From Schistocerca nitens (Eukaryota; Arthropoda; Insecta; Orthoptera; Acrididae): a stretch of 64,000 bases of DNA. The position numbers and the translations under genes were made by a program. The DNA lies in the NCBI RefSeq assembly GCF_023898315.1, contig NC_064617.1, positions 713,393,202-713,457,201 on the forward strand, written 5' to 3'. Below the pieces are notes generated by a model. It saw only the letters and a program-made list of their open reading frames with translations. It was not told the origin of the DNA and made no database searches. Shown piece by piece: positions 21,677 through 31,821 of this stretch (the stretch's first letter is position 1; the number at the start of each line of letters is the position of its first letter).

Positions 21677-24650
21677 ATATTTATTTATTTATTCCATGTG
21701 ATCTGATGGTACACAGTGTGTTGCAGATGTCGGAAAATATCATTTAACATTGTTAACAAATATTAACGTAGGCCTATAGTATCCTAATATATTATATTGC
21801 TCAATGTTTTCAATTTAACACAAACAGCAAGATTACTGTTCTAAGTATTCATTTACAGAGTAAAAACAGTGACACAACAAATATGACTTCACGGCTTTGC
21901 TAAATTTTATGTTGTCTTCGATGCACTTAATACTAGTGGGAAGATTGTTGAACAGTTGGAGGCCCATGTGGAAAACTCCCTTTTTACACAGTTGAATGTT
22001 TGTACGTATAACATGCAGGTTTGCGTTTTTCCTGGGGTTGTGTTCATGTATTTCATTATTTTTTACGACTCTGGGGCCAGTTGGCACTATGTGGTTTCTG
22101 AAAAAATTTGGAGTCTCAAGAATGTAGAGGCAAGGCAGTGCAAGGATTTCCAACTTTCTGAAGATGGGTTTGCAGGAGTCTCTGGGTTTGCTCCCAGTAA
22201 TAATCCTCATTGCTCTTTTCTGGATTCTGAATGTGCTCAGAGCAGTTGGGTAATTTCCCCAGAATATTACACCATATTTTAGGTGGGCTTGTATGTAAGC
22301 GTAGTACGCACTGGTTAATGTTTTCAGGCTAGCACATGTTTTCAGTACACTCAATGCATAACAGCCAGTACAAATCCTGGCATTTACCTTTCCTGTATGT
22401 GTATTCCATTTCAGGTTATCTTGAACCCACAGACCTAGGAATTTGAAAACAGTGTCGGTATCTATTGATTGGTTATTTATAGTGACAAATGGCTGAGAGG
22501 AATTTGCATTTTGTGTTGTGTGAAAGTTCATGGAATCTGTCTTTTTGGTGTTGATAGTTAATCTGTTGATTTTTGCCCAGTTGCTGAGTTGTTCAGTAGC
22601 CAAGTTCACAGCTTTTTGCACAGCCTCTGTATTCTCCCCTTTGAGGAGTACAGTTGTGTCATCAGCAAATATTATTGCTTTGTGTGCATCAACATTCAGG
22701 CTCAAGTCATTAATATACAGGAGGAAAAGTAGAGGTCCCAATACTGAGCCGTGTGGATCACCTTGCTTTACAGTTTTATTACTTGATAGTATTTTGGTTA
22801 TCGAGTTGCTTTGTCTATTAGTATATTTCATGCTGACTCTCTGCATCCGATTGGTTAGGAATGTAGCAATCCAGTTGTTTGCAATTCCTCTGATACCGTA
22901 GTGTTCTAATTTTTCCAGTAATATTTTGTGGTCAACAGTGTCAAAAGCCTTTAACAGATCCAGAAATATGCCTGTTATGGGTTGTTTTCTATCTAACAGT
23001 TCTAAAAGAGTATGTATGCAATCATGTACTGCAGTTTCAGTAGATTTGTTGCTTCTGAACCCATGTTGAGCTAAACTTAGTAAATCTTTTTTTTCAATGA
23101 AGTCCATCATTTTTTTGTACATTATTTTTTCAAAAACTTTAGAAAAGCAGGATGAGATTGAGATAGGCCTGTAGGTATTCATATCTTTATTATCACCTTT
23201 TTTGAAGACAGGAATTACTTTAGAAAGTTCCAGAGCTTCAGGGAAGATACCTGCCTGGAAAGAACAGTCACAGAGGTGAGTTAATGGTTCAGCAATTGTG
23301 TGTTCACAATTTTTGATTACAGCTGCTGGGATACCATCAATTCCAGCTGAATGTGAATTTTTTAACTCTCTGGTGGCTTTTGCAACATCATTTTCAGTGA
23401 CTGGTAATGAAAATTGACTCTGCACATGTGTGATATTTTTGGTTTGCTGGTTGGTAATTTGTGTTAGGATTATTTTGGACCAGTTTTTCAGCTATGCTCG
23501 TAAAGAAATTGTTGAAAGAGTTCACCACAACTTCGGGATTAGATATAGATTCATTGTTGAGTTTGATTTCCATGTTCGTGTGTGAAGCTTTCATTTCCCC
23601 TCTTTCCCTTTTTATGATATTCCACATTGCTTTTACTTTATTGCTGGATTTGTCAATGTACTCATCATTCTGCATCCTTTTTGCTTGTCTTATCACTCTT
23701 CTTAGGATACATGTGTAGTTTTTATAGTATTCTGTTAGGTGGGGGTAGTCACTACTTTGTTTACGTAACATGTGGAGTATTCTTTTATGTTTGCAAGAGA
23801 TTTTTATAGCTGGTGTAATCCAACTCTTGTTTCTATTATTATTATTTATTCTTACTGGTTTTTGCGGAAAGGCCTCTTCAAAGTGGTGGATCATTTTGTC
23901 AAGAACTATGTTGAATTTCATGTTGACATCATTGGCTGTGTACATCTCTGTCCACTTTTCTTTACTAAGGAGGGCATTTAGCTTGTTCAAGTTCTCTTGA
24001 GTGAAAAACCTTCATAAAGTTTTAGGTGGGACTGGGTTTGAGGTATCTTTGCTAGCATCGACCTTTAGAATGACAGCTTGGTGGTCGCTGAATCCTGCAT
24101 TGTATACTTCTAGAGTTGGGTTAAGTTTATTTCTATTTGCAAAAATTTGATCTAGAGCTGTCTTGGATGTGGGTGTTATTCTAGTGGGCTCGTTTACAAG
24201 GCCATGCAGATTATAAGTTTTTGCAATGTTAATCAATGTTTCCCTGTTTCTGTTGTGGGTGAGAAAGTCTATATTAAAGTCACCACATATAATCACATCC
24301 TGTTTCCACTGACTTATTTTGAATAGAAACAAGTCCATTTGTAACAGAAAATCATTAATACCACTGGAGGGGGGGGGGGGGGAGGGGGCAGTAAATTGTA
24401 GCTACAATTAAATTTAGATCTGTAAGCTTTATGGCTGCACATTCAAAGATCTTATCTGTTCCTGTTTTCTTTAGGGTAGGAAGCGGGCTATATTCAATGT
24501 GTTGTTTGATGAAGATGGCAAGCCCACCATGTCCATCATCTGATCTGGAGTAGTGTTCACACAATTTGAAGTTGGGTAGTGAGATTAGCTTAACCACATC
24601 AGTGCAGAGCCAGTGCTCTGCTAGGCATACTACTGAGATATCAAGTGCTA
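21677..24650 (-). mobile_element. Jockey-superfamily (CR1/L2-like) LINE inserted in the old RTE-like element
   Basis: About 3 kb on the minus strand. The 3' end is at the left and finishes in an (AATA)n tail (plus-strand ATTTATTTATTTATTCC, 21680-21696). The right end lies near 24650, where the interrupted RTE reading frame resumes (ctatggctggtgttgcagaa). The flanks GAAATAT and GAGATAT may be the remains of a target-site duplication. It is much less decayed than its host, so it is the later insertion. Confidence 0.85.
21833..24597 (-). pseudogene. Endonuclease/reverse transcriptase of the Jockey/CR1-like LINE, three lesions
   Basis: Endonuclease begins in the frame 24597-24355 (AEHWL just upstream, DDGHGGLAIFIKQH). 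A frameshift lies in the G-rich tract 24366-24387. The next frame (24338-23394) has CGDFNIDFL and FSDHQAVIL of the endonuclease fold and is broken once by an in-frame TGA at 24009-24011. A second frameshift near 23400-23425 leads to the 530-codon RT frame (23425-21833) with SAGIDGIPAAVIK, YRPISISSCFSKVFEK, FLDLLKAFDTVDH, GSVLGPLLFLLYINDL and the catalytic FADD. The RT half alone is uninterrupted. With two frameshifts and one stop it is inactive, but it is recent. Confidence 0.9.
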
Positions 24651-25665
24651 TGGCTGGTGTTGCAGAAGTATGGTGTGTAGCACAGAAAATCTAAACATAA
24701 TCAAAGATCTGTATGATGGCTATAAATGTTGTGTGCTCCACAAGGGAACTCTCACAGAGACAATAGAAGTAACAACTAGAGTCCAGCAGGGACATATTTT
24801 GTCAGTAACACTTCTCTGTTTGTCCTTGACTCCACTACGGCAAGAGTCACAACAGGCAGGAGAAGTAGAATCATGAATGTCTGTGCGGTTTGGACTTTTC
24901 AGAGAACATAGTTTTATTAACTCAAAGGCTGACAGAAAGGAAAGCTAAATTAAATTTTCCGATAAAGAAGCAGAAATGTCTGTCTTAAACATTAACAAAG
25001 GAAATGAGAATAAAGTCTGAGAACATGGAAGGGATTCCGTTTGTGAGGGAGCACAGTTAGAGATGTTAACTTGTTCTTTTATGTGAGTAATGTGGTAAGA
25101 GAAAAAAAGTGGAGCTGGAGCAGATGTGAGGAACCACATAAAGAACTTAAATGCTGCCTTCATACAGCTGTATTCAGTATTACAAAACGGAAACATAAGA
25201 TGCAAAACAAAGTTGTATTTTTGTTACAAATTTGAAGGCTGTTCTCCTATACCCCCATTAAAGATGGAAAGTAAACAAGAATAGAACATCATAGACACAG
25301 AGCTTCATAAGTCAGTGTCTCCAGTGCATAATGAACATCTGGTGGCCAGAAAAAAAAGTAAAGAGGAGTTCTGGAGGAAAACAAACTAGCTACATATAGA
25401 AAGCCAGATAAATGAGAGAAAGTGGGGATGGTCTGGGCACACGTTGAGAAAGATTAATATAAAAAAGAAGGCACTGGAACAGAATCCCCAGGCAACAAGG
25501 AAGAGGGGCAGGCCCAGAGGTACATGGTGGAGAACAGTGGAAGGGGAAGCAAGGAGAATTGACAAGACCTCATCAGAATTGAGGGAAATTGCCAAAGATC
25601 TAGATGTATGGCAAGTTCTCCTGAATGTCCTATGTCCCAAAAGGGGCCAAAGGAAGTAAGTCGAG

Positions 25666-26149
25666 TAAGTATGTTATTTTTGCTGTAGTAAAGACTGCTT
25701 TGCAAAATTTGTAAAGCTATACCCACAAAATAAGCCTGTAGTTGATGGAGTTAAGTTCTACTTTATAACCTGGTTCCTTTTTTAAATTTGATGTCTGTAT
25801 TTGAAGTCATGTGAGTCTATCATAACCTTGTATCATTGTAGACGAAATTCAGGCAGTTATCACCACTTTATTCACTCACACATTGTGTTTCACATGTTCC
25901 ATGTTGAAAGAGTATCTTCAGGCAGATGTAAACAAGTGGACTAGATTAATGCAAAGAATGAGCTATTGTCTCAGACCACTGCAAAGATGAGTCATATAGA
26001 TTTAGTGTCAGTACATTAAGAAATAGTTAGAATTATTAAAACTGAACAAGGCTCAATGGCCTTAGGGGATCCCAGTCAGATCGAATACAGCATTTGCAGC
26101 TTAATTAACTCTCATTTTAACCATAATATACTGCAGATCCCTTGAACAA
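25666..26149. other. Unassigned sequence
   Basis: AT-rich, no ORF or TIR recognised. The minus strand at about 25900-25925 has CTGAAGATACTC followed by an unpaired tract, a possible much-decayed relative of the stem-loop motif found elsewhere in the window, too weak to call. Confidence 0.3.
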
Positions 26150-26989
26150 AAAGTTGTGCCCAGTTATTGAAAAAAAAGGCACTAGTTGCAGCTGTCTACA
26201 AGAAGGCTGACAGAATTGATCCATAAAATTACCGCCCCAGAACATATTCTGAACTCATACATGATGAGGTATTTTGAACACAGAATGACCTCTAAACCAG
26301 TCAGCAGGGATTCCAAAAACATCAAACTTGTGAAACCCAACTTGCACTTTTCTCACAAGACATTGTAAAAGCCCTGGATCAAGAAAATTGGGCATATGCT
26401 ATATTTCTTGACTTCTTAAATCATGTGACTCAGAAGCACACCAACATTTATTAACCAATGTATAGTTACAAGTGAAATTGAACAAAATTTGTTACTGGAT
26501 TTAGGATTTCTAGGTAGGTATAACAATGCACATTGTTTTGGGTGGTGAGTCATCAACAGAAGTAGATGTAACTTCGGGCGTGTTGTTCATATTGTACATT
26601 AATGACCTTGCAGACCTTAGCCTTTTCACAGATGTGATGCAGTTATCTATAATGAGGTACTGTCTGAAACAAGCTGTAGAAATATCAGACGGATGTCAAG
26701 TGGTGATAAGATTTCAAGTGGTGCAAAGGCTGGCAACTGGCATTAAATGTATAAGACTGTAAAATTATGTTCATCACAAAACAAGTTAAAATTCTGTGAC
26801 TGCAATATCAGTGATTCACAGTTAGAATTAGTCAACTTGTACAAATACCTGAGTATAACAATTTGTAGGGATATGAAATGGAATGATAGGCCCAGTCATA
26901 GATAAAGCAGGTGAAAAACATATATAAGACTGTTTGCAACATATCCAGAACCAGTATTAGGAGAAGAATCTAGAATTGCCCTTCATCAT
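26150..26989 (+). pseudogene. Decayed Jockey-superfamily reverse transcriptase
   Basis: Plus-strand pieces in shifting frames: VYKKADRIDP near 26200, then LFILYINDLADL near 26590 (the block that precedes the FADD site), and LVNLYKYLSITICRDMKWND near 26835-26890, the standard post-RT phrase of Jockey/CR1 proteins. The catalytic DD cannot be read. Heavily degraded; ends where a Gypsy relic starts in the opposite orientation. Confidence 0.7.
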
Positions 26990-28195
26990 CCTACTGTGAA
27001 GACAAAATTAGACAAATTACAGCATGTACAGAGGCATTTAAGCCACCATTCTTCCTGCACTCCATACCTAGATGGAATGTGAAGAAACCTAATATTGTCA
27101 GAGAGAGGTCCAGAGTCAGCATGCGGGGTGGAAGTGTTGCAGTCCTCAGAAGAGGTGTTGAGTGGATGCAACGCTCTGTGAGCAACGATAATGAGGTAGC
27201 CATCTAGTAGAAGCTGCGATATAGTAGCAGCAGAGTCCACATCATTCAGCAGGTTATAGGTACATGTGACAGGCGCTGTTGCCATTCTTGGCGTGCCATT
27301 GTGGGTGTTGTCCCATGATGACCAGAAAACTGTAAACTGATTTGATGTCCAGGTCATCAGACGGGAAGTTTTGGATCCAAGCGCACCTCAAAATTGTTGC
27401 AAGCATTAGTGTGTGCTGTCAGGCCCCCAGCCGAGTGGAAGAGTTTGGGGCTGGCTGGAATAAAGGAAGCTATACATCATCAGTGAATGAGTTGTCGTGC
27501 AGGCTTGAGATGGTCTATCGTTACTTTGATAGGCTTGCTATTCAGTAATATCTCAAAAGTGTCTACCCCTCATTTAAGTACTTTGTGAAGCCTGTGCATA
27601 GAGGCTGCAAAGCGACCAGACTGTGTCATTGTAGAGCATCATGAAGTTACAATCAACCAATACCTTGTAAACAAAAATATTTGGCACACTGTGTGGCTGT
27701 GGAGGAGGGATGTGGAGGCATAGTGTATGGTGGTCAACAAGGGTGGGTAGGTCTCTGGCCATGACTGAGCACAAAATCAGCTGGTAAGGAGAGTATTTTG
27801 TCATACAGCAGCTCTTCCAGAGAAGCCCATAAGTCATGTTTGTTAGCCTAGTGTACACCTAACAGCACCAAAGGTAGGGCTTTGGTCTGTTGGCCTCCAT
27901 GGCATATGAGTGCCGTTTTCAAGGTATGGTGCCACTGTTCAACTGGATCATTGCTCTTTGGATGGTATGCAGGTGTCTGATATCAATGAGTGGCACAAAG
28001 ATTGCATAGTTCAGTGAGCAGGGCCAATTCAAATTGCAAACTAAAATGAGAAAACCATGTATCAGTAAAAGCCTTGGCTGTTGAATCTGCCGTGATGTCC
28101 ACGTACTTTATGACCTCTTAACCACTGCATTACACACTCAATGACCAAAAGAATATATTGATAACCATCATATTTCATTAGCTGATTACTCAGTG
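26990..28195 (-). pseudogene. Decayed Gypsy-type LTR retrotransposon: integrase end
   Basis: Reading the minus strand from 28195 leftwards, phrases of a Gypsy integrase follow in order in shifting frames: DITADSTAKAFTD.WF, AYHPKSNDPVEQWHHTLKTA, LPLVLLGV, and near 27530-27480 a C-terminal phrase LLNSKPIKVTIDHLKPAR. About 500 bp of non-coding sequence follows to 26990 and may be the 3' end of the element. Many stops. The RT, protease and LTRs are not recognisable. It abuts Jockey relics on both sides. Confidence 0.72.
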
Positions 28196-28198
28196 AGA

Positions 28199-28815
28199 TC
28201 ATAGGTACTGTTTTTTATACCAGTACTTGTATATCTGCAAATAAGACAAAATGTGCATGTTAAGACACTGCATATGGAAGGTCATTAATAGGAACAACAA
28301 GGGACCTAAAATAGAGCCTTGGGGCACCCCTTGTCTGATGGTTTCATATTTTGAATGACTGTTGTTATGTGGTAAGCCTGATACAGACACACACTGTTTT
28401 CTATTAACAAGATAGGATGAGAACCAGGAGCCTGCTACTGCTGCTATCCCATAATATTTTAACTTTTGTATAAGGATATCATGCTTAACACAATCAAAAG
28501 CTTTAGCCAGAACACAGAATATTCCAAGTGGTAATAACTTTTGATTTATTGATTCTAATATATCATCTGTAAAAGTAAATATAGCTTGATCAGTTGACAA
28601 TCCTTTCCCAAATCCAAACTGACTGCGAAAGAGAATATTTTTCTGTACTGAGAGTTTATAAAGTCTATTGTACATAACCCCTTCAAACAATTTTGAAAAT
28701 ATTGCCAATAATGAAGTGGGACGGAAGTTTTTCACTGATGATTTGTCTCCTTTCCTGTGGAATGGTTTGACAATACCATATTTAAGCCTATCTGGAAAAG
28801 TACCATGGTGGTGGG
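28199..28815 (-). pseudogene. Jockey-type reverse transcriptase fragment
   Basis: A 178-codon open stretch (28735 down to 28199) has NFRPTSLLAIFSKLFEGVMY, FGFGKGLSTDQAIFTFTDDI, LAKAFDCVKHDILIQKLKYY and GVPQGSILGPLLFLL. The frame extends upstream to about 28815 (LPDRLKYGIVKPFHRKGDK). The frame is lost at the catalytic site, where FADD reads as FADI in a shifted frame, and the sequence stops at the Gypsy relic. Fragment only; distinct from the LINE at 21.7-24.6 kb. Confidence 0.85.
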
Positions 28816-29376
28816 ATTCATAAGTAACTCAGTATGTATATACTATCGTGACTTGCTGCACATTGGTACACGGGTGGGAATGAACAGAAATTGCCAAATT
28901 TACAAATTGGGCTCATAGTGAGTCGGGTTCTGCAGATGTTTAGCTCATTAAGAGAATTTCAAACTTTCTGCAATGGAAAACTACAAAAGCTTCCAAAAGA
29001 GCAGTGGAAAGAATACTCACGACCATAATTTCATGAAAATATATCAAAAATTATGTACAATCATCAGTTGATCACCATTCTAATATAATACAAAAAAATT
29101 AACTTCTCTGTGTTGCAGAAATGCGCCCATGAAACCATACTTGCACACACGTTGTACGTTTATCCGACTTTTATATACACAGACACGCTTAGACTCTGGG
29201 GACAAATGTGGTTATTTACAACTGTGTGGCTTGATCCAAATGTCTTGTGTTACTCCTAGGATTTTTGTTTGACAATGTTCGTTAATGTGGAAAATACCGA
29301 ATTGCAGCGTCATTCGAAGTCTGTGTTGTAAATCACCTATAACTAGTTGGGTAATTCAATTAGAATACGAACACTA
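28816..29376. other. Unassigned sequence
   Basis: No ORF, TIR or repeat recognised between the RT fragment and the mariner-like element. Confidence 0.4.
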
Positions 29377-29431
29377 AGAGGGCGTGCTGAAAAATAATGC
29401 CTCTGAATTGTTTATCTGAAGGCCCTTAAAG

Positions 29432-29647
29432 GTCCGCAGCTCGTGGTCGTGCGGTAGCGTTCTCGCTTCCCACGCCCGGGTTCCCGGGTTCGATTCCCGG
29501 CGGGGTCAGGGATTTTCTCTGCCTCGTGATGACTGGGTGTTGTGTGACGTCCTTAGAATAGTTAGGTTTAAGTAGTTCTAAGTTCTAGGGGACTGATGAC
29601 CATAGATGTTAAGTCCCATAGTGCTCAGAGCCATTTGAACCATTTTT
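29432..29647 (+). mobile_element. tRNA-derived SINE, family 1, head type b
   Basis: Perfect 11-bp target-site duplication GGCCCTTAAAG (29421-29431 and 29648-29658). Head: TCGTGGTCGTGCGGTAGCGT (A-box region) and GGTTCGATTCCCGGC (B box). Body: GTTAGGTTTAAGTAGTTCTA ... GTGCTCAGAGCCATTTGAAC, ending in CCATTTTT. The body matches the other family-1 copies while the head differs from the minus-strand copies. Inserted in the mariner-like element. The head resembles a tRNA but is SINE sequence, not a tRNA gene. Confidence 0.93.
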
Positions 29648-29845
29648 GGCCCTTAAAGATTTTTAAATAAAACAAACGTTAGCGACATTCTACATCTTTG
29701 TTTTGCATGTCTACATGTTTATTCTGCTGCTAAAGGGCTCCAAATGGTAGTGTGTAATATGATGGTGTGTAAAGTAGCTATGTGGTACGTGAGAAACAGT
29801 GTACTGTAATCGAGATTCGAATTCGAAGAGTTCCTCTACCCTCTA

Positions 29846-30163
29846 CTTCAGCATGACAATGCCAGACCACACACAAGAGTTGCGACATCTGAAACAATCC
29901 AACGCCTTGGTTTCAGTCATCGACCGTCTCCCGTACAGTCCCGAATTGGCCTCATCCGAAGAGCACCTTCGATGGATTAACTTTGATAGTGATAAAGCGG
30001 TGCAAGCAGGGGTGAGGTTGTGGCTCCATCAACAAAGTCAAATATTCTATAGTGACGATATCAACGAACTGGTCTCTCGTTTTGGGAGAAGTGTGTTTGT
30101 CTCCACGGTGACTACGTTGAGAAATAAATATGTAGGTTTGAAAAATAAAGATGTAGAATTTTA
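29846..30163 (+). pseudogene. Mariner transposase C-terminal fragment
   Basis: Begins at the second catalytic aspartate block (QHDNARPHTRVATSETIQRL in one frame). After a frame change comes a loose PYSPELASS block and the C-terminal INFDSDKAVQAGVRLWLHQQ. Upstream domains (HTH, first catalytic D) are deleted. Ends with a stop at 30161-30163 just before the right terminal repeat. Confidence 0.75.
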
Positions 30164-30240
30164 ATGACTTTTTTAAATAAAAACCTTTAAGAGTTTTCAC
30201 ATAAAAATTCAGAGGCATTACTTTTCAACAGGCCTTTGTA

Positions 30241-30576
30241 ATTCGTGCAGTACAAGGTGTAGTGACTGACGGGAGCAAAAGTAAATGATTCTGACAAATA
30301 CAGTCGATCCCATCAGCCACCGTACCGAGTTTCAGCTTCAAATGTGCGAATAGTGTTCTGAGTGCAGAACTGAAAGGTTAAACCTAAATCAGTCGCACTG
30401 CACAACTGTCGTTGGTACGGCAAGTGACAGTATTAAAGTGTAGATTCTACGACAGAAATTGATTCTAAACATTTTGTACGCCATGTAACCGAGAACTGCT
30501 ATAAATGGTGAACTGAATCTGTGCGACTGAACTAGCAGTGGCTAACGTAAAGTTACTAAATGACACAAATCTGACT
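30241..30576. other. Unassigned sequence
   Basis: No ORF or repeat recognised. Confidence 0.4.
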
Positions 30577-30588
30577 TATTCGTGGGGG

Positions 30589-31011
30589 TTGGTTCAAATG
30601 GCTCTGAGCACTATGGGACTCAACTGCGGTGGTCATCAGTCCCCTAGAACTTAGAACTACTTAAACCTAACTAACCTAAGGACATCACACACATCCATGC
30701 CCGAGGCAGGATTCGAACCTGCGACCGTAGCAGTCGCACGGTTCCGGACTGCGCGCCTAGAACCGCGAGACCACCGCGGCCAGCTCGTGGGGGTTGGGTT
30801 GGGGGAAGAGACCAAACAGCAAGGTCTTCGGTCTCATCGGATTAGGGAAGGACAGGGAAGGAGGCCATGCTCTTTCAAAGGAACCATTTCCTGGAGCGAT
30901 TTAGGGAAATCACGGAAAAACTAAATCAGGATGGCCGAACGCGGGATTGAACCTTCGTCCTCCCGAATGCAAGTCCAATGTGCTTGCTAACCATTGCGCC
31001 ACCTCACTCGG
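30589..31011 (-). mobile_element. tRNA-derived SINE, family 2, interrupted by a family-1 SINE
   Basis: The main part is 30798-31011: GGAAGAGACCAAACAGCAAG ... GGAGCGATTTAGGGAAATCA ... a tRNA-like head at the right end (minus-strand B box GGTTCAATCCCGC, and AGCACATTGGACTTGCATTC in the head). Imperfect target-site duplication TATTCGTGGGGG (30577-30588) and TATTTGCGGGGG (31012-31023), 10 of 12 matching. A family-1 SINE then entered four bases inside its left end. A decayed relative is at 45797-45890. Confidence 0.82.
30593..30785 (-). mobile_element. tRNA-derived SINE, family 1, head type a
   Basis: Perfect 12-bp target-site duplication CGTGGGGGTTGG (30581-30592 and 30786-30797). Minus-strand head: GTGGTCTCGCGGTTCTAGGC (A box) and GGTTCGAATCCTGCC (B box), then the shared family-1 body. 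Nested inside the family-2 SINE. Confidence 0.93.
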
Positions 31012-31141
31012 TATTTGCGGGGGCTGTCACGCAAAAAACTGAGATATATCTAAAAACAAAGATGATGTGACTTACCATACGAAAGCGCTGGCAGGTTGAT
31101 AGACACACAAACAAACACAATCATACACACAAAATTCTAGC

Positions 31142-31168
31142 TTTCGCAACCAACGGTTGCTTCATCAG
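31142..31168 (-). ncRNA. Hammerhead-like core motif, left palindrome arm
   Basis: Inverted copy of the motif at 31486-31512: CTGATGA, one extra A, GCAACC/GGTTGC stem, GAAA, all intact on the minus strand. Confidence 0.38.
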
Positions 31169-31485
31169 GAAAGAGGGAAGGAGAGGGAAAGACGAAAGGA
31201 TGTGGGTTTTAAGGGAGAGGGTAAGGAGTCATTCCAATCCCGGGAGCGGAAAGACTCACCTTAGGGGGAAAAAAGGACAGGTATACACTCGCACACATAC
31301 CCATATCCAACCACACATACACAGACTGTCTGTGTATGTGTGGTTGGATATGGGTGTGTGTGCGAGTGTATACCTGTCCTTTCTTCCCCCTAAGGTGAGT
31401 CTTTCCGCTCCCGGAATTGGAATGATTCCTTACCCTCTCCCTTAAAACCCACATCCTTTCGTCTTTCCCTCTCCTTCCCTCTTTT

Positions 31486-31512
31486 CTGATGAAGCAACCG
31501 TTGGTTGCGAAA
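31486..31512 (+). ncRNA. Hammerhead-like core motif, right palindrome arm
   Basis: CTGATGA (31486-31492), extra A (31493), perfect 6-bp stem GCAACC/GGTTGC (31494-31499 with 31503-31508, loop GTT), GAAA (31509-31512). The best-formed example in the window. A possible long-range stem III is AGC after GAAA with GCT in CCAGCGCTTTCG (31563-31574), but I find no matching stem I. Confidence 0.4.
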
Positions 31513-31821
31513 GCTAGAATTTTGTGTGTATGATTGTGTTTGTTTGTGTGTCTATCGACCTGCCAGCGCTTTCGTATGGTAAGTCACATCATCTTTGTTT
31601 TTATATATATTTTTCCTGCGTGGAATGTTTCCCTCTATTATATTCAAAAAATTGAGATAGACTTAGATTGGTAATCTCTTGAAGACAGATATCAATTACT
31701 TTACGTAAAGGTATTTAACCTCACTTTATGAACAGGTTTTGATGGAACATTCTAGGAATGTCGTTCAGACCTTAAATACAGCCCCCATAGTGAAAGTACG
31801 CACATCTCGTGCATGGATATA

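Larger units (their letters stand above)
19890..25665 (+). mobile_element. Old RTE-like LINE (second lineage), split by a younger LINE
   Basis: Three stretches on the plus strand form one degraded endonuclease/RT gene. Endonuclease: 20049-20282 (RIGVGPLLSTSSKRSLLEWK, QCYAPNE) and about 20595 (VDVDSDHHLVLVEFRLK). Linker: 20900-21075. RT start: 21480-21676 (ILARIILNKIKDSL, TIYLAFIDCE). After a 3-kb interruption (21677-24650) the RT resumes (IIKDLYDGYKCCVLHKGTLT at about 24700, then VQQGHILSVTL). The C-terminus ends at 25657 (RKRGRPRGTWWRTVEGEARR). It differs clearly from the RTE family of copies A-E. Riddled with stops and frameshifts. Confidence 0.82.
29377..30238 (+). mobile_element. Internally deleted mariner-family element with a SINE inside
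   Basis: Terminal inverted repeats are visible: left AGAGGGCGTGCTGAAAAATA..., right end reverse-complementing to CAAAGGCCTGTTGAAAAGTA..., both followed by ATGCCTCTGAATT. TA dinucleotides flank both ends (29375-29376, 30239-30240), the mariner/Tc1 target. Without the SINE (29432-29647) it is about 640 bp, half an autonomous mariner. Only the transposase C-terminus is left (see next entry), so it is non-autonomous. Confidence 0.82.
31047..31645. repeat. Near-perfect palindromic element, arms of about 280 bp, with 14-bp target-site duplication
   Basis: The arms meet near 31326 (ACACAGA-ctg-TCTGTGT), leaving a loop of about 3 bases. The two strands encode almost the same 81-codon ORF (31200-31445 plus, 31209-31454 minus), a direct sign of the symmetry; neither is a gene. 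Flanks AAAAAACTGAGATA (31033-31046) and AAAAAATTGAGATA (31646-31659) differ at one base. The right end has an unpaired tail ending TTTCCCTCTATTATATTC. Each arm contains CTGATGA-stem-GAAA with a 6-bp stem. Far less diverged than the first palindrome, so younger. Confidence 0.92.

Noticed and set aside
29432..29530. tRNA-like sequence with clear A and B boxes (also in every other SINE)
   Set aside because: Each is the head of a SINE with TSDs and a body attached; lacks a proper acceptor-stem 3' side, so not a tRNA gene.
31200..31454. Two 81-codon ORFs on opposite strands with nearly identical proteins
   Set aside because: They are the two arms of the palindrome read on each strand; no domain, low-complexity composition.
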